Assembly (NCBI GenBank): GCA_937967755.1
Contig: CALBTA010000303.1
Span: 1-6,259 of the forward strand
From: an uncultured Planctomycetaceae bacterium
Lineage (GTDB): Bacteria; Planctomycetota; Planctomycetia; Pirellulales; Pirellulaceae
DNA length: 6,259 nt
Direction: 5' to 3'
Shown: piece by piece, positions 1-5,093 of the stretch
How the letters are laid out: each line of letters starts with the position of its first letter
Numbering within the stretch: position 1 is the first letter of the stretch
Position numbers and translations under genes: made by a program
Notes under the pieces: generated by a model
Seen by the model: the letters and a program-made list of their open reading frames with translations, nothing else
Database searches by the model: none
Told to the model about the DNA's origin: nothing

Positions 1-650
1 TCGTACTCTTTCCAACCGATGATCGATTCTTCGATCAACACTTCGGTCACCGGCGATTGGTCCAGCCCGGCCCGCACCAGCGAATCGAACTCATCCCGGT
101 TGTAGGCGATGGCGCTGCCGCTTCCGCCCAGAGTGTAACTCGGCCGCACAACGCAAGGCAGGCCGATCTCGTCGACCACTTCGCGGGCCTGGGCGATGGT
201 CGTCACGGTTCGGCCGCGGCAAACTTCCAGGCCGATGCTCTCCATCGCCTGCTTGAACTCTTCACGCCCTTCGGCCTTTTGAATCACGTCGGCGCGGGCA
301 CCGATCATCTCGACGCCGAATTGCTTCAGCACGCCCGCCTTCTCCAGGTCCATCGCCACGTTCAGGCCGGTTTGCCCGCCGAGGGTCGGCAGCAACGCAT
401 CGGGGCGTTCCTTCTCGATGATCTTGGCGACCACTTCCCAGGTCAGCGGCTCGATGTAGGTGCTGTCGGCGGTGTTCGGGTCGGTCATGATGGTCGCCGG
501 GTTCGAATTGACCAGCACCACCTCGTAACCTTCCTCGCGCAACGCCTTGCAGGCCTGCGTTCCGGAATAGTCAAACTCGCACGCCTGCCCAATCACAATC
601 GGCCCGGAGCCGATCAGCAGAATTTTCTGAATGTCGTCGCGTTTCGGCAC
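1..650 (-). CDS. carB: Carbamoyl-phosphate synthase large subunit, N-terminal part (runs off the left edge)
   Basis: CarB makes carbamoyl phosphate from bicarbonate, ATP and ammonia supplied by the small subunit CarA, for pyrimidine and arginine synthesis in the cytoplasm. Only the first 216 codons are present; the family is usually about 1,080 residues. The start is GTG at 650, giving the family-typical [17 protein letters not shown]. An AAAGAG purine run lies about 4 bases upstream; the frame is open further upstream but has no ATG. Visible motifs are [17 protein letters not shown] (14-30), [11 protein letters not shown] (48-58), [10 protein letters not shown] (88-97) and [10 protein letters not shown] (169-178), then [10 protein letters not shown] (207-216) at the edge. 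Arg129 and Arg169 fall at the same numbers as the ATP-contacting arginines of the E. coli enzyme, so there are no indels in this part of the carboxyphosphate half. The gene is divergent from the CPBP protease gene, and carA is not in the window. Identification is very secure; whether the rest is intact cannot be seen. Confidence 0.97.
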   Translation of the reverse strand, partial: MPKRDDIQKILLIGSGPIVIGQACEFDYSGTQACKALREEGYEVVLVNSNPATIMTDPNTADSTYIEPLTWEVVAKIIEKERPDALLPTLGGQTGLNVAMDLEKAGVLKQFGVEMIGARADVIQKAEGREEFKQAMESIGLEVCRGRTVTTIAQAREVVDEIGLPCVVRPSYTLGGSGSAIAYNRDEFDSLVRAGLDQSPVTEVLIEESIIGWKEY

Positions 651-769
651 AGCACTCTTTTCAATGTGAGATAGCCGCGCAGCCAATGGCCCGCGCAGTA
701 ATGAATTGTGAGTAAAATCTCCCTAGCCTAAACCCGTCTGATGCATCCCTCAAGTGGGCAGTTGTGGAA

Positions 770-1519
770 ATGAACCAAAGCGATCAACCGCTGCTTTCGG
801 ATGTGCTCGTTCCGCCCGCAATTCCCCGCAACGACCTGGCCCCGCCTCCGCCCGTGCCTCTGTGGCGTCGAATCGCCGAAATGGCCGCCGTGCTTTGCCT
901 GGGTTTCTTCCCGTTTCTGATTTCCGCCTTGTGGCCCGGCGGCGAGGAAGCGTCCGATGGTTTCCTGGCCGACGAGAGCTACCGCATTCTGTACGACATT
1001 CAAATCATCGTGCCGCTGCTGTATATCTTCTGGCGAAGCGACATCAGTTGGGCCGGTTTCGGAATCGGCAAGCCGGAATTTCTGGCCGATACGACGCTGA
1101 CGTTGATCCTCGTCGCGCTGGCGTGGACGACCGGCACGATTCTGACCAACATGGTCGCCCCCGACGTTGTCGACCCCGACCTTGTTGATCCGGCCGCTGA
1201 CGATTTCCTTGGCCCCAGCGGTGGTTTGGAATACGCGGTGCTTCTGGTATCGCTGACGACCAATTCCATCGTCGAAGAATTCGTCATCAGGGCTTACCTG
1301 ATCACCCGGCTAAAAAGTTTCGGCCTGCACGCCGGGTTGGCGTTGATCATCTCGGCCGCCATGTTCGCCTCGTACCACGTCTACCAAGGCTACTGGACTC
1401 TCGTCCCGCACTTCTACTTCGGCCTACTCTTAGGCCTCGCATTTGTCCTAACCCGCCGCATCTGGCCCTTGGTGGTCGCGCATACGATTTACAACGTACT
1501 CGCCTATGTCGCAGTGTAA
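770..1519 (+). CDS. CPBP family intramembrane metalloprotease (CAAX protease/Abi family)
   Basis: A 249-residue polytopic membrane protein of the Abi/CPBP family, whose members cleave within the membrane (Rce1-type CAAX proteases, bacteriocin-immunity proteins). All three family motifs are intact. EEFVIR (169-174) gives EExxxR. FASYH (199-203) gives FxxxH. HTIYN (238-242) gives HxxxN. About seven hydrophobic segments are visible near 35-55, 70-88, 108-128, 153-173, 188-206, 213-229 and 232-249; the catalytic glutamates sit at the end of the fourth. The first 34 residues are Pro-rich (a PPPP run) and probably cytosolic. An acidic loop with DVVDPD and DPAADD lies at about 131-147. I chose ATG 770; an in-frame GTG at 764 would add two residues, and neither has a clear Shine-Dalgarno site. 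Substrate is unknown: no prenylated-protein or bacteriocin gene is adjacent. Family confidence is high; protease activity is inferred from the motifs. Confidence 0.93.
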   Translation: MNQSDQPLLSDVLVPPAIPRNDLAPPPPVPLWRRIAEMAAVLCLGFFPFLISALWPGGEEASDGFLADESYRILYDIQIIVPLLYIFWRSDISWAGFGIGKPEFLADTTLTLILVALAWTTGTILTNMVAPDVVDPDLVDPAADDFLGPSGGLEYAVLLVSLTTNSIVEEFVIRAYLITRLKSFGLHAGLALIISAAMFASYHVYQGYWTLVPHFYFGLLLGLAFVLTRRIWPLVVAHTIYNVLAYVAV

Positions 1520-1525
1520 ATTTCC

Positions 1526-1595
1526 CGTGGAACAAGTCTCCAGACTTGTTCGAGTAACCCGTTCTTCCTGAACAAGTCTGGAGACATGTTCCACG
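1526..1595. repeat. Inverted repeat, 26-bp arms (AACAAGTCT-type palindrome pair)
   Basis: Arms at 1526-1551 and 1570-1595 are reverse complements at 25 of 26 positions, with an 18-base loop. Each arm is itself a quasi-palindrome: the left contains GAACAAGTCT-CC-AGACTTGTTC with perfect 10-base half-sites, and the right has one mismatch in its own half-sites. The repeat starts 7 bases after the protease stop codon, so it could fold as a strong transcription-ending hairpin, but it lacks a T-run. Its nested design resembles the repeats at 3978-4046 and 5875-5899. I infer a mobile or REP-like short repeat rather than a plain terminator. Confidence 0.85.
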
Positions 1596-1677
1596 ACACT
1601 AGCAGCACACCATTCAGCACGCGCATTCCACAAATCAACGCAACCCTGTGCCGCCGCTACGGTTACAGGAATTCGCG

Positions 1678-1710
1678 CTTTCAGCAACGGATAGTACACG
1701 GTGCTGAAAG
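1678..1710. repeat. Hairpin with 9-bp perfect arms
   Basis: CTTTCAGCA (1678-1686) and TGCTGAAAG (1702-1710) are perfect reverse complements around a 15-base loop. No T-run follows and no gene ends nearby, so a terminator role is not supported. The right arm runs directly into the first AAAGTTTCCCAA word (1707-1718). Confidence 0.6.
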
Positions 1711-1940
1711 TTTCCCAACCCCGCGACCGACTCGATTTCCCGAACTACTGCACTGCCAACCACTTACCGCAACACCCGCCCTCAATCGCCGCTGCCAAAT
1801 TCAGCACACTCCCCGGATATCAGGGGCCGTGCGGAAAGTTCCCGCATCTCCCTCTCCCCGTGGGAGAGGGCATACAGCTTAGAAACACCATAGCGCACAA
1901 TAGTTCCCTATGTACTCATCGATTCCACAAAGTTTCCCAA
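1707..1940. repeat. Dispersed direct repeat of the word AAAGTTTCCCAA
   Basis: AAAGTTTCCCAA occurs at 1707-1718 and 1929-1940, and a shortened AAAGTTCCC at 1835-1843. The spacings (128 and 94 bases between starts) are irregular, so this is not a CRISPR or tandem array. The copies suggest old duplications within the gap or remnants of a longer repeat. Confidence 0.45.
1850..1870. repeat. Compact CCCTCTCCC hairpin
   Basis: CCCTCTCCC (1850-1858) and GGGAGAGGG (1862-1870) pair perfectly around a CGT loop, giving a 9-bp stem with a 3-base loop. CCCTCTCCC...GGGAGAGGG hairpins recur as intergenic repeats in many GC-rich bacterial genomes. It is about 330 bases from the nearest gene end and has no T-run, so I call it a dispersed repeat rather than a terminator. 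Confidence 0.65.
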
Positions 1941-1992
1941 ACAGCACGATCTCCCCCGATCCTGGTCACAGGTCAAGCGGGGCGCAAAAATA

Positions 1993-2006
1993 TATTCATA
2001 TGAATA
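1993..2006. promoter_or_regulatory. Perfect 14-bp AT-rich palindrome, possible operator
   Basis: TATTCATATGAATA is a perfect palindrome inside an AT-rich island (about 1986-2010) that contrasts with the GC-rich surroundings. Short symmetric AT-rich sites of this kind are often bound by dimeric regulators, but no gene start lies within 200 bases on either strand. The regulatory label is only a possibility. Confidence 0.3.
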
Positions 2007-2060
2007 GTATCCGCCCACGACCAAATCTTGCGGAATTTCTGGGAAAGCTTGAGATTTCTC

Positions 2061-2083
2061 GGTGAACCCCACCGGGATTCACC
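2061..2083. repeat. Hairpin with 10-bp stem (one mismatch) and ACC loop
   Basis: GGTGAACCCC (2061-2070) pairs with GGGATTCACC (2074-2083) with one C/A mismatch, leaving a 3-base ACC loop. It forms the left end of a structured GC-rich block reaching 2203. There is no adjacent T-run. Confidence 0.55.
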
Positions 2084-2176
2084 GGCTTTCGGCCCGCTGG
2101 GCCTACGTCGTTCGATCCCGCAACGCGCCGGCGGCCCTTGCGAACCGGGCTATTCACCGTCGGCCCTACCGGGCCT
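2071..2176. repeat. Two imperfect direct copies of an ATTCACCG/GGCCC-GGGCC unit
   Basis: Copy 1 (2071-2104) and copy 2 (2144-2176) share the order ACCGGG, ATTCACCG, CGGCCC, GGGCCT. Each copy contains its own small hairpin, GGCCC-GCT-GGGCC at 2091-2103 and GGCCC-TACC-GGGCC at 2162-2175, so the stem is kept while the loop differs. I recall similar phrases between genes in planctomycete genomes, but cannot verify that here. Confidence 0.5.
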
Positions 2177-2203
2177 GGATTGCGTCCAGGGCAGAAGGCC
2201 CGG
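2169..2203 (-). terminator. Branched hairpin downstream of the amidase, possible terminator
   Basis: CCGGGCC (2169-2175) pairs with GGCCCGG (2197-2203) and encloses an inner stem, TGGA (2176-2179) with TCCA (2185-2188), around a TTGCG loop. It is the nearest strong structure after the amidase stop at 2260, about 57 bases downstream on the minus strand. There is no U-run, so intrinsic termination is weakly supported and it may simply be part of the repeat block. Confidence 0.3.
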
Positions 2204-2259
2204 AAGTTAGTAACCCGATCCGTTAGGGCCAGGGTTCGAGCGATGAAGTCTTGTGCCCC

Positions 2260-3885
2260 CTACAAATTCTCCGGGACCACATCTTCCATCGGCGGGCGCT
2301 CCAGGTGATGTCCGGTTGCTTGTTGGTAGGCGTGGGCTACTGATAGTAGGGTCTCGTCATCGTAGAGGTTGCCGGTGAAGGTGATGCCGAAGGGGACTCG
2401 GCGGCCTTTGCGTTCGTGGAAGCCGCCGGGCAGGACGACGCTGGGGTGGCCGGTGAGATTGGTGATCGTTAGATCATTACCGCCGACGTAGCAGTCGACG
2501 CGGTCGAAGACCTTTTCCATCTCTTGCATCAGCAGCGTGCGGACCCGTTGTGCGCGGACGTATTCAATCGCCGGCACGTATTGCCCTTCGCGCAGTTCGT
2601 TCGGCCAGGCGGCCGTTCCTTCCAGGTTGTTCGTACGGACCAGCGGGTCGAACATCGCAGAGGATTCAACGTTCAAAATCAGCGTCAACGCCCAGGCGGG
2701 GTACTCATTGGGCAGTTGGATGCGCACCAGCGTGACGCCCAGGTCGCGCAGCACTTTCAAATCGCCGCGTTGGTTTTCCGGCAAGCCGTTTTCGACGAAG
2801 CCGACGCGCAGCGTGCGCAGGTCTCGCTTCGGCGGCCAGGCGAACGGGCGGTCGATGGCGGTGGGGTCCAGCCCGTCGCTGCCGTGGATTGCCCCGAAAA
2901 CCAGGGCACAATCTTCCACGCTGCGGCAGATCGGTCCGATTTTGTCCATGCTCCAGGCCAACGCCATGCAGCCGTGCCGGCTGACGCGGCCGAACGTGCC
3001 GCGCAGGCCCGACGTGCCGCAGCGGCGCGACGGCGAGATGATGCTGCCCATCGTTTCGCTGCCCAGGGTGAACCCGACCAGCCCGGCGGCGGCCGCGCAG
3101 GCGCTGCCGGCCGACGAACCGCTGCTCCCTTCCTTGACGTTCCACGGGTTGCGGGTTTTGCCGCGGTACCAATCGTCGCCCCAGGCCATCGCCCCCAGCG
3201 AAAGTTTGGCCAGGAGCACCGCGCCGGCATCGTCCAGCCGCTGCGCGACAGTCGCTTTCTCGTCGAGAACTTGATCCTTGAACGGCCCCGCCCCCCACGT
3301 GGTTTTGTAACCCGGGTAAGCGATCAAATCTTTCGCCCCCCACGGAATGCCATGCAGCGGTCCGCGGTACCGGCCCGCGGCGATTTCGCGGTCGGCGGCT
3401 TGGGCCTGCTTCATCGCCAGGTCTTCAGTCAGCGTGACGACGCATTGCAACACCGGGTCGAAATACTTCAGCCGCTGCAGATAGATGTTGGTCAGTTCGA
3501 CCGACGTGAGCTTGCGGGCTTGGATCAGCGCGGCCAGTTCGGTGACGGGCAAGAAGGCGATGTCTTCGGGCGTGGGGGGAAGTTTGGGCGCGGCCGATTC
3601 ACGCAACTGCACGTTGCCGGCCCGCACATTCATCGCCGGCGACGCGTTGGGCGCGGGGTGGAACGAAACGGCCGGCAGAACGTCGTAGCCGACATCGACT
3701 TTGCGCAGGGCGCCGATGGCGCTCAAGCTGCGGCTGGCTGCGCCGGCGACTTCGGTTCGTTGCTCCTCGGTCAGCGTGACGCCGGTGATCCATTCCGCCT
3801 GGGCGATCATCTCAGCCGAAACCGCACCCTGCTCGGCCGCCCGCGCGGCGATGGTGCGTTGAAACACCGCCGTGCCGATTCCCAA
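2260..3885 (-). CDS. Amidase-signature family hydrolase, probably Tat-exported
   Basis: Amidase-signature enzymes hydrolyse C-N amide bonds with a Ser-cisSer-Lys triad. All three residues are visible, numbered from TTG 3885: Lys185 in HGIPWGAKD, cis-Ser257 in GSSAGSA (255-262 region) and nucleophile Ser281 in GSETMGSII. The 24-residue gap between the serines matches the family. The catalytic domain spans about 105-525. Residues 20-80 form an extra N-terminal segment (AEMIAQAEWITGV, then PAVSFHPAP) seen in a subgroup of bacterial amidases. TTG 3885 is the first canonical start, but the same frame continues upstream to 3963 and encodes ARRTVLKALAGLGIG, a typical Tat signal, so the true protein is probably longer (see findings). 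The length of 541 residues is normal. Substrate cannot be read from sequence, and no GatB or GatC partner is adjacent, so this is not the tRNA amidotransferase subunit. It ends leftward into the repeat-rich gap. Confidence 0.92.
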   Translation of the reverse strand: MGIGTAVFQRTIAARAAEQGAVSAEMIAQAEWITGVTLTEEQRTEVAGAASRSLSAIGALRKVDVGYDVLPAVSFHPAPNASPAMNVRAGNVQLRESAAPKLPPTPEDIAFLPVTELAALIQARKLTSVELTNIYLQRLKYFDPVLQCVVTLTEDLAMKQAQAADREIAAGRYRGPLHGIPWGAKDLIAYPGYKTTWGAGPFKDQVLDEKATVAQRLDDAGAVLLAKLSLGAMAWGDDWYRGKTRNPWNVKEGSSGSSAGSACAAAAGLVGFTLGSETMGSIISPSRRCGTSGLRGTFGRVSRHGCMALAWSMDKIGPICRSVEDCALVFGAIHGSDGLDPTAIDRPFAWPPKRDLRTLRVGFVENGLPENQRGDLKVLRDLGVTLVRIQLPNEYPAWALTLILNVESSAMFDPLVRTNNLEGTAAWPNELREGQYVPAIEYVRAQRVRTLLMQEMEKVFDRVDCYVGGNDLTITNLTGHPSVVLPGGFHERKGRRVPFGITFTGNLYDDETLLSVAHAYQQATGHHLERPPMEDVVPENL

Positions 3886-3947
3886 ACCAGCCAGGGCTTT
3901 GAGAACTGTCCGCCGGGCGATGGGGGTGGTGGTTGGTCTATTTATTG

Positions 3948-3961
3948 AATCGGTAATCGGT
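3948..3961. repeat. Tandem 7-bp repeat AATCGGT x2
   Basis: AATCGGT occurs twice back to back (3948-3954 and 3955-3961), just upstream of the Tat-encoding part of the amidase frame. On the minus strand it reads ACCGATTACCGATT. It may be chance or a regulator half-site pair. Confidence 0.3.
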
Positions 3962-3977
3962 GTTCAAAGTGCGCGAA

Positions 3978-4046
3978 GTACGACGCTCTTCCAAGGCCGT
4001 CGAGAAATGCAACTTCTTCTTCGACGGCCTTGGAAGACCGTCGTAC
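3978..4046. repeat. Inverted repeat, 26-bp arms (ACGACGGTCTTCC-type palindrome pair)
   Basis: Arms at 3978-4003 and 4021-4046 are reverse complements at 25 of 26 positions, with a 17-base loop. Each arm is also a partial palindrome: the right has CGACGG and CCGTCG ends around a 10-base centre, the left only CGACG/CGTCG because of the single mismatch. It sits between the end of the 4104-4634 gene and the start of the amidase, both on the minus strand, so it could end the upstream transcript or lie in the amidase leader. It is built like the repeat at 1526-1595. Confidence 0.85.
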
Positions 4047-4103
4047 CTATCTTAGTTCAGACGACACGGGCGGCGGGTTCGTTTCGTGGCAGATTAACTA
4101 TTG

Positions 4104-4634
4104 TCAACTTCCCGGCCGCAGCGGGTCGCCGAGATCCTCGAAACCGCGGACTTTCCAGGTTTCGTCTTCCAGGACCAAATCGACGTCGAACTCCCGCACG
4201 CCGCGCTGGTGTTGGATGCCACCCATCCCACCGACGACCAATACCCGCACGCGGAGCGACGCGCGCTCGGGCGGGTCGGCCACGGTCAGGTCGGCCACTT
4301 GTTTCACTTTCACTTCTTCCAGCGTGACACGCTTGAAGATCGCCCGGGCTTCGGCTTGCTTGTCGGGCGCTCGGCGGGAAATGTTGGCGACGATCGCTTC
4401 GATGTCGTTTTCCTGCGACTGCCGGGCCAACTCGTACAGCTTCGCCCGAATCGCTTCTTCAGGCGTGACGATCAACCGCTCTAGCCCGAGCATCGCGACC
4501 AACAGCAAAGCAACGCCGGCCATCGCCCCGACGACCCAGCGTTTGCCGGTGGTTTGCAGGACGAAAAACAGCAGCAGTTCGGCGACCAATCCGGCGACGA
4601 TGATGACCAGCGGTTGTTGCAGCAGCCAATTCAT
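4104..4634 (-). CDS. Membrane-anchored protein with a possible NTF2-like C-terminal domain
   Basis: I do not recognise this 176-residue protein as a named family. It starts MNWLLQQP and has two hydrophobic segments, about 8-28 and 33-52, forming a short N-terminal hairpin in the membrane. Residues 57-166 look soluble: a helix with TPEEAIRAKLYELARQSQ, a mixed middle part, then strands ending in VDLVLEDETWKVRGFE. A final strand with TWKV after a row of beta-strands is typical of NTF2/SnoaL-like small domains, so I infer that fold with modest confidence. The frame is open upstream to 4943, but the start must be ATG 4634: it overlaps the TGA of the gene at 4631-4984 as ATGA, implying translational coupling, and the upstream extension is low-complexity shadow sequence. 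The pair probably works together at the membrane; the task is unknown. Confidence 0.82.
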   Translation of the reverse strand: MNWLLQQPLVIIVAGLVAELLLFFVLQTTGKRWVVGAMAGVALLLVAMLGLERLIVTPEEAIRAKLYELARQSQENDIEAIVANISRRAPDKQAEARAIFKRVTLEEVKVKQVADLTVADPPERASLRVRVLVVGGMGGIQHQRGVREFDVDLVLEDETWKVRGFEDLGDPLRPGS

Positions 4635-4984
4635 GAAGCCTCCGCGGAATCGCTGCCGGCTTCTCGCTGGGCGTCGACTTCCACCAATGGGCGAAGGTGC
4701 GACCACCACAACCAGGCCCACGCTATTACCAACAACGCGCTGAGGATTCCGTACAAAGGCTGCAATGTGATGGCTAGATTCCCGCGGCTGGAAACTTCGG
4801 TCGTCATTTCCTCTCCGGCCGCACGCTCCGCCGCGCGGAGGCGACCCTGGGCCTTGTTTTCCTCCAGCAGTTGCCGCTCGCCATACTTCGGCCCCATCGC
4901 CCACAGTGCGACCAGCCCCACCGACGCAAACAAGCAAGCCCAAAACCAGGGCGAATCAGTGATCGGCGGGCGGGCGGAATTCAT
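4631..4984 (-). CDS. Small two-segment membrane protein, first gene of a coupled pair
   Basis: A 117-residue hypothetical protein starting MNSARPPITDSPWFW. It has two membrane segments, about 13-30 (aromatic, WFWACLFASVG) and 75-94 (YGILSALLVIAWAWLWW). A charged, helix-prone stretch at 33-60 (KYGERQLLEENK, RAAERAAGEE) joins them, followed by an acidic tail. The style resembles small conserved planctomycete membrane proteins, but I cannot name a family. ATG 4984 is preferred; a GTG at 4987 is in frame one codon upstream. An extended -10 promoter, TGTTATAAT, ends 6 bases before the ATG, so translation may begin at the very 5' end of the mRNA. The stop overlaps the next gene's start as ATGA, so both should be made together. 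It is divergent from the zinc-ribbon/GYF_2 gene across 109 bases. Confidence 0.82.
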   Translation of the reverse strand: MNSARPPITDSPWFWACLFASVGLVALWAMGPKYGERQLLEENKAQGRLRAAERAAGEEMTTEVSSRGNLAITLQPLYGILSALLVIAWAWLWWSHLRPLVEVDAQREAGSDSAEAS

Positions 4985-4990
4985 CACCGC

Positions 4991-4999
4991 ATTATAACA
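4991..4999 (-). promoter_or_regulatory. Extended -10 promoter of the two-gene membrane unit
   Basis: On the minus strand the sequence reads TGTTATAAT, a perfect TGn extended -10 element with a consensus TATAAT hexamer. No good -35 match lies 16-18 bases upstream, which is usual when the TGn extension is present. With standard spacing the transcript would start at about 4984, the A of the ATG. Confidence 0.6.
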
Positions 5000-5048
5000 G
5001 TTGTTCGCCGCGGCACTTCCGCCGGTCGCACACCTGGGCGGGGAATCG

Positions 5049-5054
5049 TAGAAT
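5049..5054 (+). promoter_or_regulatory. Possible -10 box of the zinc-ribbon/GYF_2 gene
   Basis: TAGAAT matches the -10 consensus at five of six bases and would give a leader of about 33 bases before ATG 5094. No convincing -35 box is visible at the right distance, so this is tentative. Confidence 0.28.
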
Positions 5055-5093
5055 GCGTTGTCGATTTCATTTTTTTCGTGACGGGCAAACTCG

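Larger units (their letters stand above)
1596..2259. other. Gene-poor intergenic region rich in hairpins and short repeats
   Basis: I find no convincing gene on either strand here. The short open frames (for example 1586-1882, 1701-2003 and 2028-2210 on the plus strand) have no domain-like sequence, hydrophobic segment or ribosome binding site, and they overlap one another. The stretch holds a 9-bp-arm hairpin at 1678-1710, a CCCTCTCCC/GGGAGAGGG hairpin at 1850-1870, AAAGTTTCCCAA twice (1707-1718 and 1929-1940) with a shortened form at 1835-1843, and ATTCCACAAA twice (1625-1634 and 1922-1931). It also holds an AT-rich palindrome at 1993-2006 and a structured GC-rich block at 2061-2203. It reads as decayed repeat material; a small RNA cannot be excluded. 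Confidence 0.7.

Noticed and set aside
57..674. Plus-strand open frame of 205 codons opposite carB
   Set aside because: The minus strand encodes an unmistakable CarB N-terminus, and the plus frame shows only shadow composition.
713..718. TAAAAT as a -10 box for the CPBP protease gene
   Set aside because: It matches five of six bases, but no -35 or TGn extension accompanies it and its distance to the start is arbitrary. Not enough to annotate.
1707..1940. Recurring AAAGTTTCCCAA words as a CRISPR-like array
   Set aside because: Only two full copies and one partial copy, 12 bases long, with unequal spacing and no cas genes.
2204..2259. tRNA-like text near GGTTCGAGC (about 2233-2241)
   Set aside because: A GGTTCGA-like T-loop word is present, but no acceptor stem, D-arm or anticodon arm can be folded around it.
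2524..3948. Long plus-strand open frame (474 codons) opposite the amidase
   Set aside because: It is the antisense shadow of a GC-rich gene: Arg/Gly/Ala/Gln-rich, with no motif. The opposite strand has a complete amidase signature with its catalytic triad.
3938..3972. Possible promoter TTGAAC-17 bases-TAAATA on the minus strand before TTG 3885
   Set aside because: The spacing is right, but the -10 matches only three of six bases and lies inside the frame that encodes the Tat signal. Too weak to call.
4635..4943. N-terminal extension of the NTF2-like gene up to 4943
   Set aside because: The extra 103 residues are Gly/Arg-rich and overlap the upstream membrane gene in another frame. ATG 4634 with the ATGA overlap explains the start better.
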